From Cyanobacteria bacterium FACHB-63 (GTDB taxonomy: Bacteria; Cyanobacteriota; Cyanobacteriia; Leptolyngbyales; Leptolyngbyaceae): 64,000 nucleotides of DNA. Under the pieces are notes generated by a model. The model was not told the origin of the DNA. It ran no database searches and saw only the letters and a list, made by a program, of their open reading frames with translations. How positions within the stretch are numbered: the stretch's first letter is position 1; every line of letters starts with the position of its first letter. Shown piece by piece: positions 7,463 through 16,120 of this stretch. A program made the translations under genes and the position numbers. The stretch is taken from positions 310,001-374,000 of the forward strand of contig JACJNX010000077.1 of the NCBI GenBank assembly GCA_014695255.1, read 5' to 3'.

Positions 7463-8548
7463 TTAAGTCTCTCGGTCTTCAGTGCCTAAAAAGGTATTGC
7501 CTCCTTTTGCTCTCGTGGTTAGGAAGAGACCCGAAGCAAGAATGGGATTGAGCGGAAACTCGAATTGTTCGGAAGCCGTTCCGTCAGGGTAAGCAATGGT
7601 GATCGTGAGGGTTCCACTTGCGGTCATCCGACTGAGATTGGTAATTGTTACCGACCAGCGATCGTGCATTGCCTGATCAGACGTGACCGTACAGTTCACG
7701 TTTAGCAAAGCAGTGCCAATCTGTTCCGCAACAATCAATCGACTTGCACCTAAAGGATTCTCTGGATCAGTCTGAGTTGATTGAATTCTGAGGGCAAGCT
7801 TTGCATTCGTCGTCGATCGCAGTTGAGCCGTAATTTGACAGGTAGCCGTGAGCTTGAGCGGAAAGACTCTGCCCGATAGCTGCATGGTGGGCGTGAGAAT
7901 CTTGAGCGCGTAGAAAGTATGAGCGGGTTTCTCCTGATCAATGATCGTTTTAGCAATCCGGACCTGCTGCCAAAACCGAATCGGATCTGGAGTCGCCATC
8001 ACGAGCTGCACTTGAAAAAAGTGGGGAGGAAGATCTGAACTATCAAAGATTTCGACTTTCTTGGGCAGTCCAGCGCTGTCTAGATAAAGTTCCAAGATTT
8101 TTTCGAGTCCTGCTTTAGTTCCCCGCAGCTTGTAGAGTGGCACGATCGCTTGAATAAAGGCTCGCTTGGTCTGAGGCTCCCATCCCTCGCGCAGACTTAA
8201 AGCAACCCAACTGGCAAGCCAGGGCAAAAAAGCATCGGGGGTTTGGTTGAAAATGCCCGGAACAGAACTGGTCACTCCCGTCGTGCTGGGTGGAAGCGGC
8301 TGAAAGTAGGTGTGGAGATGCTCGATATACTGCTCTAATCCAGGAGAGCTTGCCTCGACGGTGGATGAGCCGCTTAAAATCTGCTCAAATGCCAGCAAAA
8401 AGCGCCCCACAAACGGTTGAGCCTGAAAAATGGTGGGTAGGTATTGCAGATAGCTGGAAACCGACTCAGCCTGTGGACGATCGAGACTGGAGGCATCAGG
8501 AAGGATTGGGGCTGCATTGGTTAAAGCAGGTTGAGTGTTGGTTGCCAT
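7463..8548 (-). CDS. CIS baseplate protein, phage tail protein I-like (Afp12-type)
   Basis: This 361-aa protein matches the phage tail protein domain related to P2 gpI, which completes the baseplate wedge. The diagnostic segment is residues 30-200: SYLQYLPTIFQ, FLLAFEQIL, the FLPWLASWVALSLREGW block and YKLRGTKAGLEKILELY. The C-terminal 150 residues are a beta-rich domain (CARDB-like fold possible) that may lie at the baseplate periphery. The ATG at 8548 is preferred. A start at 8596 would overlap the previous gene by 76 bp rather than 28 bp. It follows the two baseplate assembly genes, as in Afp/PVC-type loci. Confidence 0.85.
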   Translation of the reverse strand: MATNTQPALTNAAPILPDASSLDRPQAESVSSYLQYLPTIFQAQPFVGRFLLAFEQILSGSSTVEASSPGLEQYIEHLHTYFQPLPPSTTGVTSSVPGIFNQTPDAFLPWLASWVALSLREGWEPQTKRAFIQAIVPLYKLRGTKAGLEKILELYLDSAGLPKKVEIFDSSDLPPHFFQVQLVMATPDPIRFWQQVRIAKTIIDQEKPAHTFYALKILTPTMQLSGRVFPLKLTATCQITAQLRSTTNAKLALRIQSTQTDPENPLGASRLIVAEQIGTALLNVNCTVTSDQAMHDRWSVTITNLSRMTASGTLTITIAYPDGTASEQFEFPLNPILASGLFLTTRAKGGNTFLGTEDRET

Positions 8549-9528
8549 AGTTGCCAGGAGTCTCCATGATTGAAAAAGCAGTGTTGCAGCCGCCAACTTT
8601 GAGGCACAGTAAATTGTTTTTCGCTTCCCCCAGAGCGCTCATGAATAATCAGACCAGTCGCATCGATCGCAATTGCTACCAGTTGATCCGGCGCGATCGT
8701 GACTTCGGCTTGAGTTTGATTGAGCAGGACATTTCCCACATAGTCCACGCCTGAGAGTTGATCGAGCAATTGATAGACTTCCGACAGATAAACTGATCTG
8801 CCAAATTGCCAGCCTTTGCCGCTCCAATACTGCTCTGAATTAATCGGATGAAAAAAGGCGGCGATGTTGTGAATCGCAGTCGTTAGCACATGAGTCGGAT
8901 TTGCGCCTTCTTGGAGATAGAGATCGGCTGTGAGTTGCACCGGAACATAGCGGGGTGAAACGACGTGCGATCGAGTGGTTAACAGTCGTCGCGCTTCTAA
9001 ATAGTTCCAAATGCCTGTTTTTTGTTCGAGGCTGGGTTCTGGTGGAGTTGGCTCTGTGGGATGACTGGGCAGCGTGGCGATCGTAGGCAGCACGATCACG
9101 CTGATGTGTCCGGGTGCAGGTGTATTGATATCGGCACCGTCTAGATTTCGATTCGGAACACAATGGACTCGCTGGATCGAGTTCCAATCCTGGAGAATTA
9201 AGTTCTGATAGTCTTTTAGCGTCACCGCTCGATAAGGCTGGCGGAGGTCAACAATTGTTTTTTGAATCGAATCTTGTAAATCGCTGCCGCGCTCAAACTC
9301 TCCGCCATTGAGCAATCGCAAAAAGGTTTCGATCGTGCGATCGGGAATTTGATCCACTTGGTAGAGAGAGGCTTCAACTAACCAGGCGAAGAGTTCAATT
9401 AAAACGATGCCTGGATCAGTTGCATTGTGATCCGTCCAAGTCGGGCACTCCTGCGGAATTTGCGATCGCGCTAGTTCGACTAATTCTGCATACGTGAGAT
9501 CATCGAGTTGAGGTAGAGGCAGCGGCAT
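8521..9528 (-). CDS. CIS baseplate assembly protein (short, gpJ-like)
   Basis: This 335-aa protein opens with LDDLTYAELVELARSQIP and TWTDHNATDPGIVLIELFAW. This N-terminal helical block is characteristic of putative baseplate assembly proteins of CIS and Afp11-type loci. Residues 100-250 fit a baseplate-J-like wedge region (VTLKDYQNLILQ, ISVIVLPTI). It is much shorter than its upstream neighbour of 1,088 aa, with which it shares the wedge-forming family. The pair probably form the two arms of the wedge (gp6/gp7 roles in T4 terms). Five bases separate it from the longer gene, and its end overlaps the gpI-like gene. Confidence 0.85.
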   Translation of the reverse strand: MPLPLPQLDDLTYAELVELARSQIPQECPTWTDHNATDPGIVLIELFAWLVEASLYQVDQIPDRTIETFLRLLNGGEFERGSDLQDSIQKTIVDLRQPYRAVTLKDYQNLILQDWNSIQRVHCVPNRNLDGADINTPAPGHISVIVLPTIATLPSHPTEPTPPEPSLEQKTGIWNYLEARRLLTTRSHVVSPRYVPVQLTADLYLQEGANPTHVLTTAIHNIAAFFHPINSEQYWSGKGWQFGRSVYLSEVYQLLDQLSGVDYVGNVLLNQTQAEVTIAPDQLVAIAIDATGLIIHERSGGSEKQFTVPQSWRLQHCFFNHGDSWQLWQPTLNLL

Positions 9529-9533
9529 AAGCG

Positions 9534-12500
9534 TTAACGAAATGAGATAGTGTGAGTACCGGAGTAAACAAGAACTTGATCCGAAGAGATATTGTTCGGG
9601 ATTTCGGTCGAAACGACGTTCAGGGTTGTGACATGATCGACATTGGGAACCGATTCGATCAGGGCATAGAAATCAGAGTCGTGCGGTTCGCGCCCAAACT
9701 CCCAACCTGTCCCGGTTCCGCCCACCAACGGATGAAGAAATTTCGCTAAGCGATCGCGGATCTGAAGCAAGGTTTGTTCGACGTTTTCCAGTGCAACGGG
9801 CACGACTTCAACCGTGATCGAAACCTTTCGCCAGATGGGAGCTACCACTTTGAGATCCAGGGTGGCACTGGCACGATCGCGCAGATAGTCTGTGACTTGA
9901 TCAATCAAGGTCAAGCTTGGAGTCGGTCGCGCATCTATGGAGTCAGGCACAATCAAAACGAGCAATTCCCCTGCATTGACTCGATTGTGCAGCGATAGAT
10001 CTGGACGGGTACTACCGGGCTTAATCCAAAGGTGATCGTCTAGCGGATTGAGAAACTCGATTCTTGGATCATTCGCACCCGGCAGCAAATAGGGTGCGAT
10101 CGCTTTGGCGCGGGCGACGGCTGGACTCGCTTCGTAGGCAAGATCTTCAAAGTCTTGTAGGGTGGTCGCTCGTCCGCGATGCCGCAAGGTTTTTGGACCT
10201 CGCGCTTTGGCGCGATCGAGGGCTTCTTGATCAATGCCGCCTGCCGCCGCTTCGAGATTGGTCACTTGGTCAAGATAAGGTACTGCGGTTTTTAGTTGGG
10301 TGATAGTTCTTGCAGGACAGTTCCCCTGCCTGCCGCCGCCAGTTTGATAGTACCGAAGCTGAATGTTATTGATCCCTTGGGGCGGAATCTTGCCTTGCTG
10401 TCCATTGCCAAACTGAATCTGTCCGGTGTAGTGATCGAGAACATAATGACGATCGTGCGGAGTTGAGCCATAGAAATCAGAAACCTCGTGCCAGCGCACC
10501 CAGATTTCTGTAAGTTGTCCGGTTGCATCTTGAGTCAAAGCGATCGCGTCGTCTCCCTCAAGGGCTTTGATCTGAACTTGCTCGCTGCTGCTGGGCAAAG
10601 ATGGCTCTTGAACGACGAGTTGTTGACCCAGGAGCACCGGATGTTGAGTGGCGGTAAAGCTTTGAGCGGGGTTGCCAGTGCTCGATCCTAAAATTTCGTT
10701 TGTTAAGGTTGTGGCTTGCGTTGCCCAGGTCGTCTGAGTCCCAAGCCGCCGTAATCTAGGGGGTACGCGAAAAGTTCCTTGCTGCCACGTCACCCTTAAC
10801 CAGTACAGCGATCGTCCAAACTGCGATCGCAGCGCAAAATCAGCGGGGGCAATAAACTGAATTTGTCCGCGTTCTGCAAAAGACTGCGTTTCATCGATCG
10901 CGCCGAGTCCGCTCCATCCCGTTGAAGCGGCATACTGCCAAACCAGTTGCGGTAGCGCTCTGGTTGTTGTTTGATCTCGCACAATCAGCAGATCTTCTGG
11001 ACGCAGGGGTTCAACCTGGGCATAAAGCGCGATCGCCCGATTCGGAAAGGGGGCATCGAATCCTAAGTAAAGCGTGGGATTGCGATCGCTTGGTGGGGTA
11101 AATGGCTGAAACGCTTGCGCTGAGTTCTTAGCAGTGCAATCGCGATATTCAAAGTCATTGTAGGTCAGGCAAGTCGTGAGATCGCGGGCTGGTAGAGTGT
11201 AGTCATAGCTCACCTTAAGAGACTGAAGCGAAGGCGCACCGAGACTCGCTGTGGGACTCCGAAGAATGGCTGTGCCTATGAGATAAGCTTGATCCAGCGC
11301 TGGACTAATCGTAAGGATATCTTGCGTTAGGTCGATCGCAGTAATTCGCCGAATCGCAGGAGTCAGCGTTCCCGCCATAATTTCAACGCTGTCATTTGGC
11401 TTAAAGCCGCGTGTGTCTGTGACTTTCAAGTTCGCTCGATCGTGGGTTGGTCCGTTGTCGGTGGGTTCGCGCAGCGTTGTTAAGGTTAAGGTTGCTGCGT
11501 TGGCTCTGCCATAGTCTCCGCCGATGATTCTGACTCTCAACCAGTGATGCAATTCACCATTGATTGCTATCGGCGCGATCGTATCCGGCAAAGTTAACGA
11601 AACAGGGCCATCGGCGCTGAACGTTTCCGGTGAGGTTTTTTCGCGACTGGTTAAGAGCGGTTTCCAAGTGTCTCCTGTCCAGACTTCCCACTGTAAGGTG
11701 AGGTTAGAAGAGGGACGAACGGGATGGGGAAGCGGCTGACTCAGCTTGATAGCTATTCGTAGCGTGATTCCTGGCTGTGCGGCTCCAGGCTCCAAGCAGA
11801 AATAAAGCGTATCGTTGAACTGGGGCTGTGTTCCAAACGGAAAAAAGTCTTTGCTCAGATCGAGTGTCGCCTGGTTCAGCAAGCATCGTGCTGGAGATTG
11901 GGGTGGTTGATTGACAGTGGCACGGGCGGTGATGCGCTGAATGAAGGTGTCTGTTGCTCCCGGCACTTCAGGCAAGGGGCGAGACAGCTTTGCTCGAATC
12001 CAGCCTTGATCCGATTGATTTGGAAGGGTAAAGGGCTGGAGATCGGCGAGAGCCAGCGTCACTTCCCATTGATTCGGAGTAGGTGGGGTTTCTCCAGCGT
12101 TAGATTGTGGGCGAATTAGTTGCCATCGTTGTCCATTCCAAATCGACCATTCGATCGGAAACGTGCTGAGGCGAGCCGCCTGGGGCGAAAGAATGATTAG
12201 CGTAATGGTTTTATCACAAGGCAGTAAAAATAGCGGATCACAAGCAAGATATAAACTATGTTCGATTAATGAATCGTCTGAACTGAGGTTAAAAGGATCA
12301 AAGCTCTGATCAACTATGCCGATCGCGGCATCGGTGCGATCGGCATAGCGATCGCGATTCGGATCGCAAATCATGACTGCTGCGAGCTTTGAGGCAGGTA
12401 AAAATAAATCTCGTTCCGTTTCAAATAAAACTTCTTTTCCTTCTAAGGTTGCGGCAACTTGAGTACGAGCCGGCACAAATCCTCCGGTTGTGTTGCCTTC

Positions 12501-12800
12501 AACCAGCGAGAAAGTAAGCGGCACACGGGCAGGCTGCGGTGGAAGGAGTTGAGTTCCTAGAAGATTGAGGAAAGCGAGAAAGTTTTTATCAGGGGCTTGA
12601 TTGAGGCGCTGAACGACCTGGAATGCCATGCGTCCAAAGATGCGGATCAAAGCGCGGCCTGCGTCAGCTTGGCTATTAGTTTGGCTATTAGTTTGAGTAG
12701 ATTGAGGTTGCCAGCCAGTATAGTGCTGCATCCAGAACTCTGTCTGAGCAACGAGATCTTCGTAGCTGCGGGAATCAATGTTGGGAGGTTGAAGGGACAT
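9534..12800 (-). CDS. CIS large baseplate assembly protein (baseplate J/Afp11-like)
   Basis: This 1,088-aa protein is the largest CIS component here. The N-terminus (SYEDLVAQTEFWMQHYTGW and ALIRIFGRMAFQVVQRLNQ) and the C-terminal half (RHRGRATTLQDFEDLAYEAS and REPHDSDFYALIESVPNVDH) match putative baseplate assembly proteins with a baseplate-J domain. The large middle part (residues 100-750) is beta-rich and may project from the wedge. A short Gln/Thr/Asn repeat occurs near residue 35. It follows the gp25-like gene by 2 bp and precedes the shorter wedge protein by 5 bp. In such systems this protein organises the wedge ring around the spike and contacts the sheath through gp25. The family is clear, and the role of the insertion is not. 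Confidence 0.9.
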   Translation of the reverse strand: MSLQPPNIDSRSYEDLVAQTEFWMQHYTGWQPQSTQTNSQTNSQADAGRALIRIFGRMAFQVVQRLNQAPDKNFLAFLNLLGTQLLPPQPARVPLTFSLVEGNTTGGFVPARTQVAATLEGKEVLFETERDLFLPASKLAAVMICDPNRDRYADRTDAAIGIVDQSFDPFNLSSDDSLIEHSLYLACDPLFLLPCDKTITLIILSPQAARLSTFPIEWSIWNGQRWQLIRPQSNAGETPPTPNQWEVTLALADLQPFTLPNQSDQGWIRAKLSRPLPEVPGATDTFIQRITARATVNQPPQSPARCLLNQATLDLSKDFFPFGTQPQFNDTLYFCLEPGAAQPGITLRIAIKLSQPLPHPVRPSSNLTLQWEVWTGDTWKPLLTSREKTSPETFSADGPVSLTLPDTIAPIAINGELHHWLRVRIIGGDYGRANAATLTLTTLREPTDNGPTHDRANLKVTDTRGFKPNDSVEIMAGTLTPAIRRITAIDLTQDILTISPALDQAYLIGTAILRSPTASLGAPSLQSLKVSYDYTLPARDLTTCLTYNDFEYRDCTAKNSAQAFQPFTPPSDRNPTLYLGFDAPFPNRAIALYAQVEPLRPEDLLIVRDQTTTRALPQLVWQYAASTGWSGLGAIDETQSFAERGQIQFIAPADFALRSQFGRSLYWLRVTWQQGTFRVPPRLRRLGTQTTWATQATTLTNEILGSSTGNPAQSFTATQHPVLLGQQLVVQEPSLPSSSEQVQIKALEGDDAIALTQDATGQLTEIWVRWHEVSDFYGSTPHDRHYVLDHYTGQIQFGNGQQGKIPPQGINNIQLRYYQTGGGRQGNCPARTITQLKTAVPYLDQVTNLEAAAGGIDQEALDRAKARGPKTLRHRGRATTLQDFEDLAYEASPAVARAKAIAPYLLPGANDPRIEFLNPLDDHLWIKPGSTRPDLSLHNRVNAGELLVLIVPDSIDARPTPSLTLIDQVTDYLRDRASATLDLKVVAPIWRKVSITVEVVPVALENVEQTLLQIRDRLAKFLHPLVGGTGTGWEFGREPHDSDFYALIESVPNVDHVTTLNVVSTEIPNNISSDQVLVYSGTHTISFR

Positions 12801-12802
12801 GA

Positions 12803-13192
12803 TTAACCCCCTAGATAGAACGGATAGACCAAATTGAATCGATTGTTAGTTGTTCTAACTTGATAGCGAATCTCAATCAGCAATCGATTCGGTTCTCGTA
12901 GATCAGAATTCACATTGATCTCTAAAACATCAATTCGCGCCTCCCAGTCTAGAAGCGATCGACGCACTTCGCTTGCAATTAACCCCAGAGTTGCGGCACT
13001 ATTCGTCGCAAACACCAAATCATGAATCCCGCAGCCAAAGCTCGAATTCATTAATCGCTCTCCGGGTGCTGTACTCAAAATCATCACAATGGCTTGCTGG
13101 ACGCTCTCTTCATAGCGAGACAGAGCGACCTGATGGTTTTCATCCAACGCTATGGGAAACTGCCACCCAACGCCTAAAAAATCAATATCCAT
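12803..13192 (-). CDS. CIS gp25/GPW-family baseplate protein (Afp9-type)
   Basis: This 129-aa protein has the gp25 lysozyme-like wedge fold signature: FLGVGWQFPIALDENHQVAL, then EESVQQAIVMILSTAPGERL, then FGCGIHDLVF with the typical PGER motif. In T4 and CIS, gp25 joins the baseplate wedge to the first sheath ring and initiates sheath assembly. I use the ATG at 13192, preceded by AGGTG six bases upstream, rather than the GTG at 13201. It lies 45 bp after the PAAR-like gene and 2 bp before the large baseplate gene. Confidence 0.92.
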   Translation of the reverse strand: MDIDFLGVGWQFPIALDENHQVALSRYEESVQQAIVMILSTAPGERLMNSSFGCGIHDLVFATNSAATLGLIASEVRRSLLDWEARIDVLEINVNSDLREPNRLLIEIRYQVRTTNNRFNLVYPFYLGG

Positions 13193-13237
13193 GAGTTGCA
13201 CCTGAGCGAGTTCTGTTTAATTGCCGATCAATGAGCA

Positions 13238-13558
13238 TCACACTGCTTGAACGCGGGTTTGGGTGAATTGAATCTGAAGGGGCGTTCCTGTGGGCGTACA
13301 CACCGCCGAATTGGTGCTGAGCAAAACCGGAATGCCCATTGCAGTCACGCGAGTCGCGCCCAGAGTCCAAACGGCAGTGATGCAAACGCCCAGCCCAGTC
13401 GGTGGGGGCGGATTTGTACAAGCGGAAATCGTATAGGGACAGAGCAGAGCGATCGCTTGCCCCATCACGGTTACTCGCGGATTCGTCAGAATCGGGTTTG
13501 CCAAGCCACCGTGAGAACAGGTTGTGACGGCACCTTGATGCAAAACATATCCTGGCAT
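13238..13558 (-). CDS. CIS PAAR-like spike tip protein (Afp10-type)
   Basis: This 106-aa protein is rich in short beta strands and turns with conserved-looking Cys/His positions (HQGAVTTCSHGG, LLCPYTISAC, GVCITA, NSAVCTP). These could bind the metal ion that sharpens the spike cone. Size and position directly after the gp5-like gene match PAAR-type tip proteins that cap the VgrG/gp5 spike. It overlaps the spike gene by TAATG, so stop and start share bases. PAAR proteins can also connect effectors to the spike, but this one has no extension carrying a toxin domain. Confidence 0.82.
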   Translation of the reverse strand: MPGYVLHQGAVTTCSHGGLANPILTNPRVTVMGQAIALLCPYTISACTNPPPPTGLGVCITAVWTLGATRVTAMGIPVLLSTNSAVCTPTGTPLQIQFTQTRVQAV

Positions 13559-14316
13559 TACATCACCTCCAATGCGCCTTGATTGATGCTGACTTTAAGT
13601 GTGTTCAGGCTAACCTCAGCGCCACTATATTTGAGTGTTGCGCCCGTCTTACTCAGATTGAGATCCGCCGGAGACGCTTGCAGTTGGATGTGGTTAGCAT
13701 CGGCGCTCATTTTAGAATTGCCTCCCGCTTTGAGTTCAAATTGACCTGCACATTCAATTAGAAAATCTCCCCCGCTGTTGAAGGCAATTTTCTGCTTTGC
13801 CTGGATCTCAATCTCTTGCTCTGCGATTAAGGTCATTTTATTGTTAGAGACATCAATCACAATCTTGTTCCGACCGGATTGATCAGACACAGTAATTTTT
13901 TCTTCACCCTGAGTATCATCTAAAGTGATTTGATGACCGCTACGAGAGCGAATCAATCGAATGTCATTGTGTTCGTTTTCATTTTTTTCGGGTGGCTTGT
14001 TGCCAAAGCCCCAGAAACTTCCAAGCACAAAGGGGCGATCGACAAGTCCCTGTTCAAACGCCACTAAGACGCGATCGTCGATTTCGGGCAGGGCATAGAA
14101 GCCATAAGCCTTACCTCCTTGTTGACCGCTAGCAGTCGGCATCATCACAGGTGCCCAATTGCTTTCATTGTTGGCTTCAAACAAAGCAGGAATTTTCACT
14201 TTAACTCGACCCAACTGAAGCGGGTCTTGATTGTTCGTAACAGTTCCTACCACTACTCCGTAGTGACGAAACTTGTACTGAATGCCCAGCGCCAGAGAAC
14301 TAGAAGAATAAGTCAT
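13558..14316 (-). CDS. CIS spike protein, gp5/VgrG C-terminal type (Afp8 part)
   Basis: This 252-aa protein has an OB-fold (residues 18-105: GTVTNNQDPLQLGRVKVKIP, then GFYALPEIDDRVLVAFEQG, then PFVLGSFWG). A parallel beta-helix follows, with repeated strand units (KITVSDQSGRNKIVID, KMTLIAEQEIEIQAKQKIAF). This is the spike half of a VgrG. The hub half is encoded separately upstream and the genes overlap by ATGA, so the split is a clean gene arrangement like T4 gp27/gp5 and not a frameshift. The protein forms a trimeric needle that pierces the target membrane. Confidence 0.9.
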   Translation of the reverse strand: MTYSSSSLALGIQYKFRHYGVVVGTVTNNQDPLQLGRVKVKIPALFEANNESNWAPVMMPTASGQQGGKAYGFYALPEIDDRVLVAFEQGLVDRPFVLGSFWGFGNKPPEKNENEHNDIRLIRSRSGHQITLDDTQGEEKITVSDQSGRNKIVIDVSNNKMTLIAEQEIEIQAKQKIAFNSGGDFLIECAGQFELKAGGNSKMSADANHIQLQASPADLNLSKTGATLKYSGAEVSLNTLKVSINQGALEVM

Positions 14317-15374
14317 ACAGCATTGCGTTTGAGTGAAAACGATGTGGTGTAGCCAGCCGACTGTGAAAGCGTATGATCCGCACGGTTGACGTAGTACAAC
14401 CCATTAAAGCGGCTTCCGATTCCAGTCAGTTCGATCACGGTGCCAGGACGCATTTTGGGATATCCCGAACAAGAGCCATCCACGCTCAGATAGTCCAGCG
14501 AAATTTGATTGAGATAGTTTTGTGCGGCTTGATCTGCCTCTTCTTGCGAGGAGACTTCTTGATCGGGGAGAACCTGCGTCGTGCTGCCAAACTTTTGCAC
14601 CGATTGCTGGGTTCCGGTGAGCGTTCCGCCCATGGTGCTGCCTTCGCTACCTGCGCTGGCGCGTCCTAAGAAAGGTTCATTCTGCGTGGCATTCCAGCCG
14701 CGCACTTCTACGGCTCCAACTTGGTTCATTGTGCTAATTCGTAGGGAAAGCGTAAGATGATCCCGAACTAAGTCCAGCGTGAATTGTTTTGATTTTTTGA
14801 ATTGGCGTGGACGAAAGTAGAAGGTTTGGAGATCCATTCCCATCTCGTATCCAATCTGATTGGCACGAGCTTGCAGAAAAGCTAGATCCGTTTGCCAGGT
14901 TTGGCGAATATAGTCTAATTGTGTCTTTGTTGGTTCGATTTTTGTCATTAAGTTATGTTCTAGCGCGATCGCTTGAGCAATATCGCTATCGGTTTTATTG
15001 GAAAACACTCGATTTTTACTGCCGCGTGATAGGCGATGCCGCAGGTCATGTCCGCGAACAGTGAGATTGGCTGTTTGGTCAGTAAAGTCCGGTTCTAGAG
15101 CGGTAATTTCGCCAATGATCAAGGGTTCTAGGGCGTTGCCAAATCCCATCTGAATTTGAACTTGTGTCCCGATATCAAACGTGAGAAAGTTCTCAGGACT
15201 CAGCCACACCTGATGAGCAGTGGTCAGGCTAAGTTCTGCGAACTTCAGTGTAAACATACTGATAGCATCCAGGGTTTCGGATACAGTGATCGATTCAAGC
15301 CAATGCATGAGCTGAAATGGCTTGTGGTTGATCAACACTTGAGCGCGGGGAGCAAGAGCAGCAGTAACAGACAT
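14313..15374 (-). CDS. CIS baseplate hub protein, gp27/VgrG N-terminal type
   Basis: This 353-aa protein matches the phage late control gene D/gp27 family. The first tube-like domain (LESITVSETLDAISMFTLKF, VQIQMGFG, LIIGEITALEPDF) is followed by RGHDLRHRLSRGSKNRVFSN and the second domain (TWQTDLAFLQARANQIGYEM). Near the end is PKMRPGTVIELTGIG, a common gp27 strand motif, and then the YYVNRADHTLS block. It forms the trimer that adapts the sixfold tube to the threefold spike. It overlaps the spike gene by ATGA and lies 45 bp after the LysM protein gene. Confidence 0.92.
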   Translation of the reverse strand: MSVTAALAPRAQVLINHKPFQLMHWLESITVSETLDAISMFTLKFAELSLTTAHQVWLSPENFLTFDIGTQVQIQMGFGNALEPLIIGEITALEPDFTDQTANLTVRGHDLRHRLSRGSKNRVFSNKTDSDIAQAIALEHNLMTKIEPTKTQLDYIRQTWQTDLAFLQARANQIGYEMGMDLQTFYFRPRQFKKSKQFTLDLVRDHLTLSLRISTMNQVGAVEVRGWNATQNEPFLGRASAGSEGSTMGGTLTGTQQSVQKFGSTTQVLPDQEVSSQEEADQAAQNYLNQISLDYLSVDGSCSGYPKMRPGTVIELTGIGSRFNGLYYVNRADHTLSQSAGYTTSFSLKRNAV

Positions 15375-15419
15375 TCAGAGTTCCTTAGAGCACGTTCGAG
15401 AAGAGGCTTGCGTGAATCA

Positions 15420-16115
15420 CTAGGGCGATCGCAGCGGCGGGATGGTTAGGACTTGACCGGGTGTGATGCCGCGTGGATTGTCCAATCGATTGGTTTTCGC
15501 AATCAATCGCCAGAGAGATGAATCGTTGTATTCCTGAGCGGCGATGCTGCTGAGGGTTTCACCACGCTTGACCAGATGCACAGGATCATCGATCGCGTTT
15601 TTAGACCGCTGATCAGTTTCGGGTGCTTCCCATGCTTGGAAGGAGCAGTTGAGCGTTGCTCTTACGGGAGTTCCATCTTCTAGAAAGCGGGTGAAGTTCT
15701 TTGTGACTTGGGTTAACACGCCCTGAAATAAGATTGCTTCCCGCATTCCCCAAATCAAGCGGCATACAGGCGGACGCGGCTCTCCAGCGGCAGAAAGTTC
15801 GCTTTTGTTTTGCGTCAGTTGATACACCCGCTTGGTGTAGGTGCGAACATCGGGAGTTTTTGCTAACTTCGTCAGCGTCAGCAGGGCTGGATCAGGTGCT
15901 TTTGTGGGCGTTGTGATCAAGCTAGTGTCAAAGAATAGCGTGGTGGACAAAGTTGCAGGCGTATCAGCGGGAATGGGATCGCCGCTGGAACTCGTCCGCC
16001 ATCCGGTTTTAGTAATTTGAATTTGATTGGGATTAAATAAAACGTCGATCGGGTTTGCGACATCAAAGATAGGAAAGTTTTTTTCAACTAGAATTTTGAG
16101 CTTGACCAGTTCCAT
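15420..16115 (-). CDS. CIS LysM-containing tube initiator/baseplate protein (Afp7-like)
   Basis: This 231-aa protein starts with a domain common at this position of CIS loci (FNPNQIQITKTGWRTSS, LSTTLFFDTSL, RPPVCRLIWG, LFQGVLTQVTKNFTRF) and ends with a LysM module. The module reads HLVKRGETLSSIAAQEYNDS, followed by WRLIAKTNRLDNPRGITPGQ and then VLTIP. Comparable proteins (gp53/Afp7 type) sit between tube and hub. The LysM fold here serves as a structural adaptor and need not bind peptidoglycan. The gene starts 5 bp after the low-complexity gene. Confidence 0.88.
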   Translation of the reverse strand: MELVKLKILVEKNFPIFDVANPIDVLFNPNQIQITKTGWRTSSSGDPIPADTPATLSTTLFFDTSLITTPTKAPDPALLTLTKLAKTPDVRTYTKRVYQLTQNKSELSAAGEPRPPVCRLIWGMREAILFQGVLTQVTKNFTRFLEDGTPVRATLNCSFQAWEAPETDQRSKNAIDDPVHLVKRGETLSSIAAQEYNDSSLWRLIAKTNRLDNPRGITPGQVLTIPPLRSP

Positions 16116-16120
16116 GATGA

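Noticed and set aside
13558-15374. VgrG gene broken by a frameshift
   Set aside because: The two genes meet in a clean ATGA overlap and each has complete domains, so this is a natural split.
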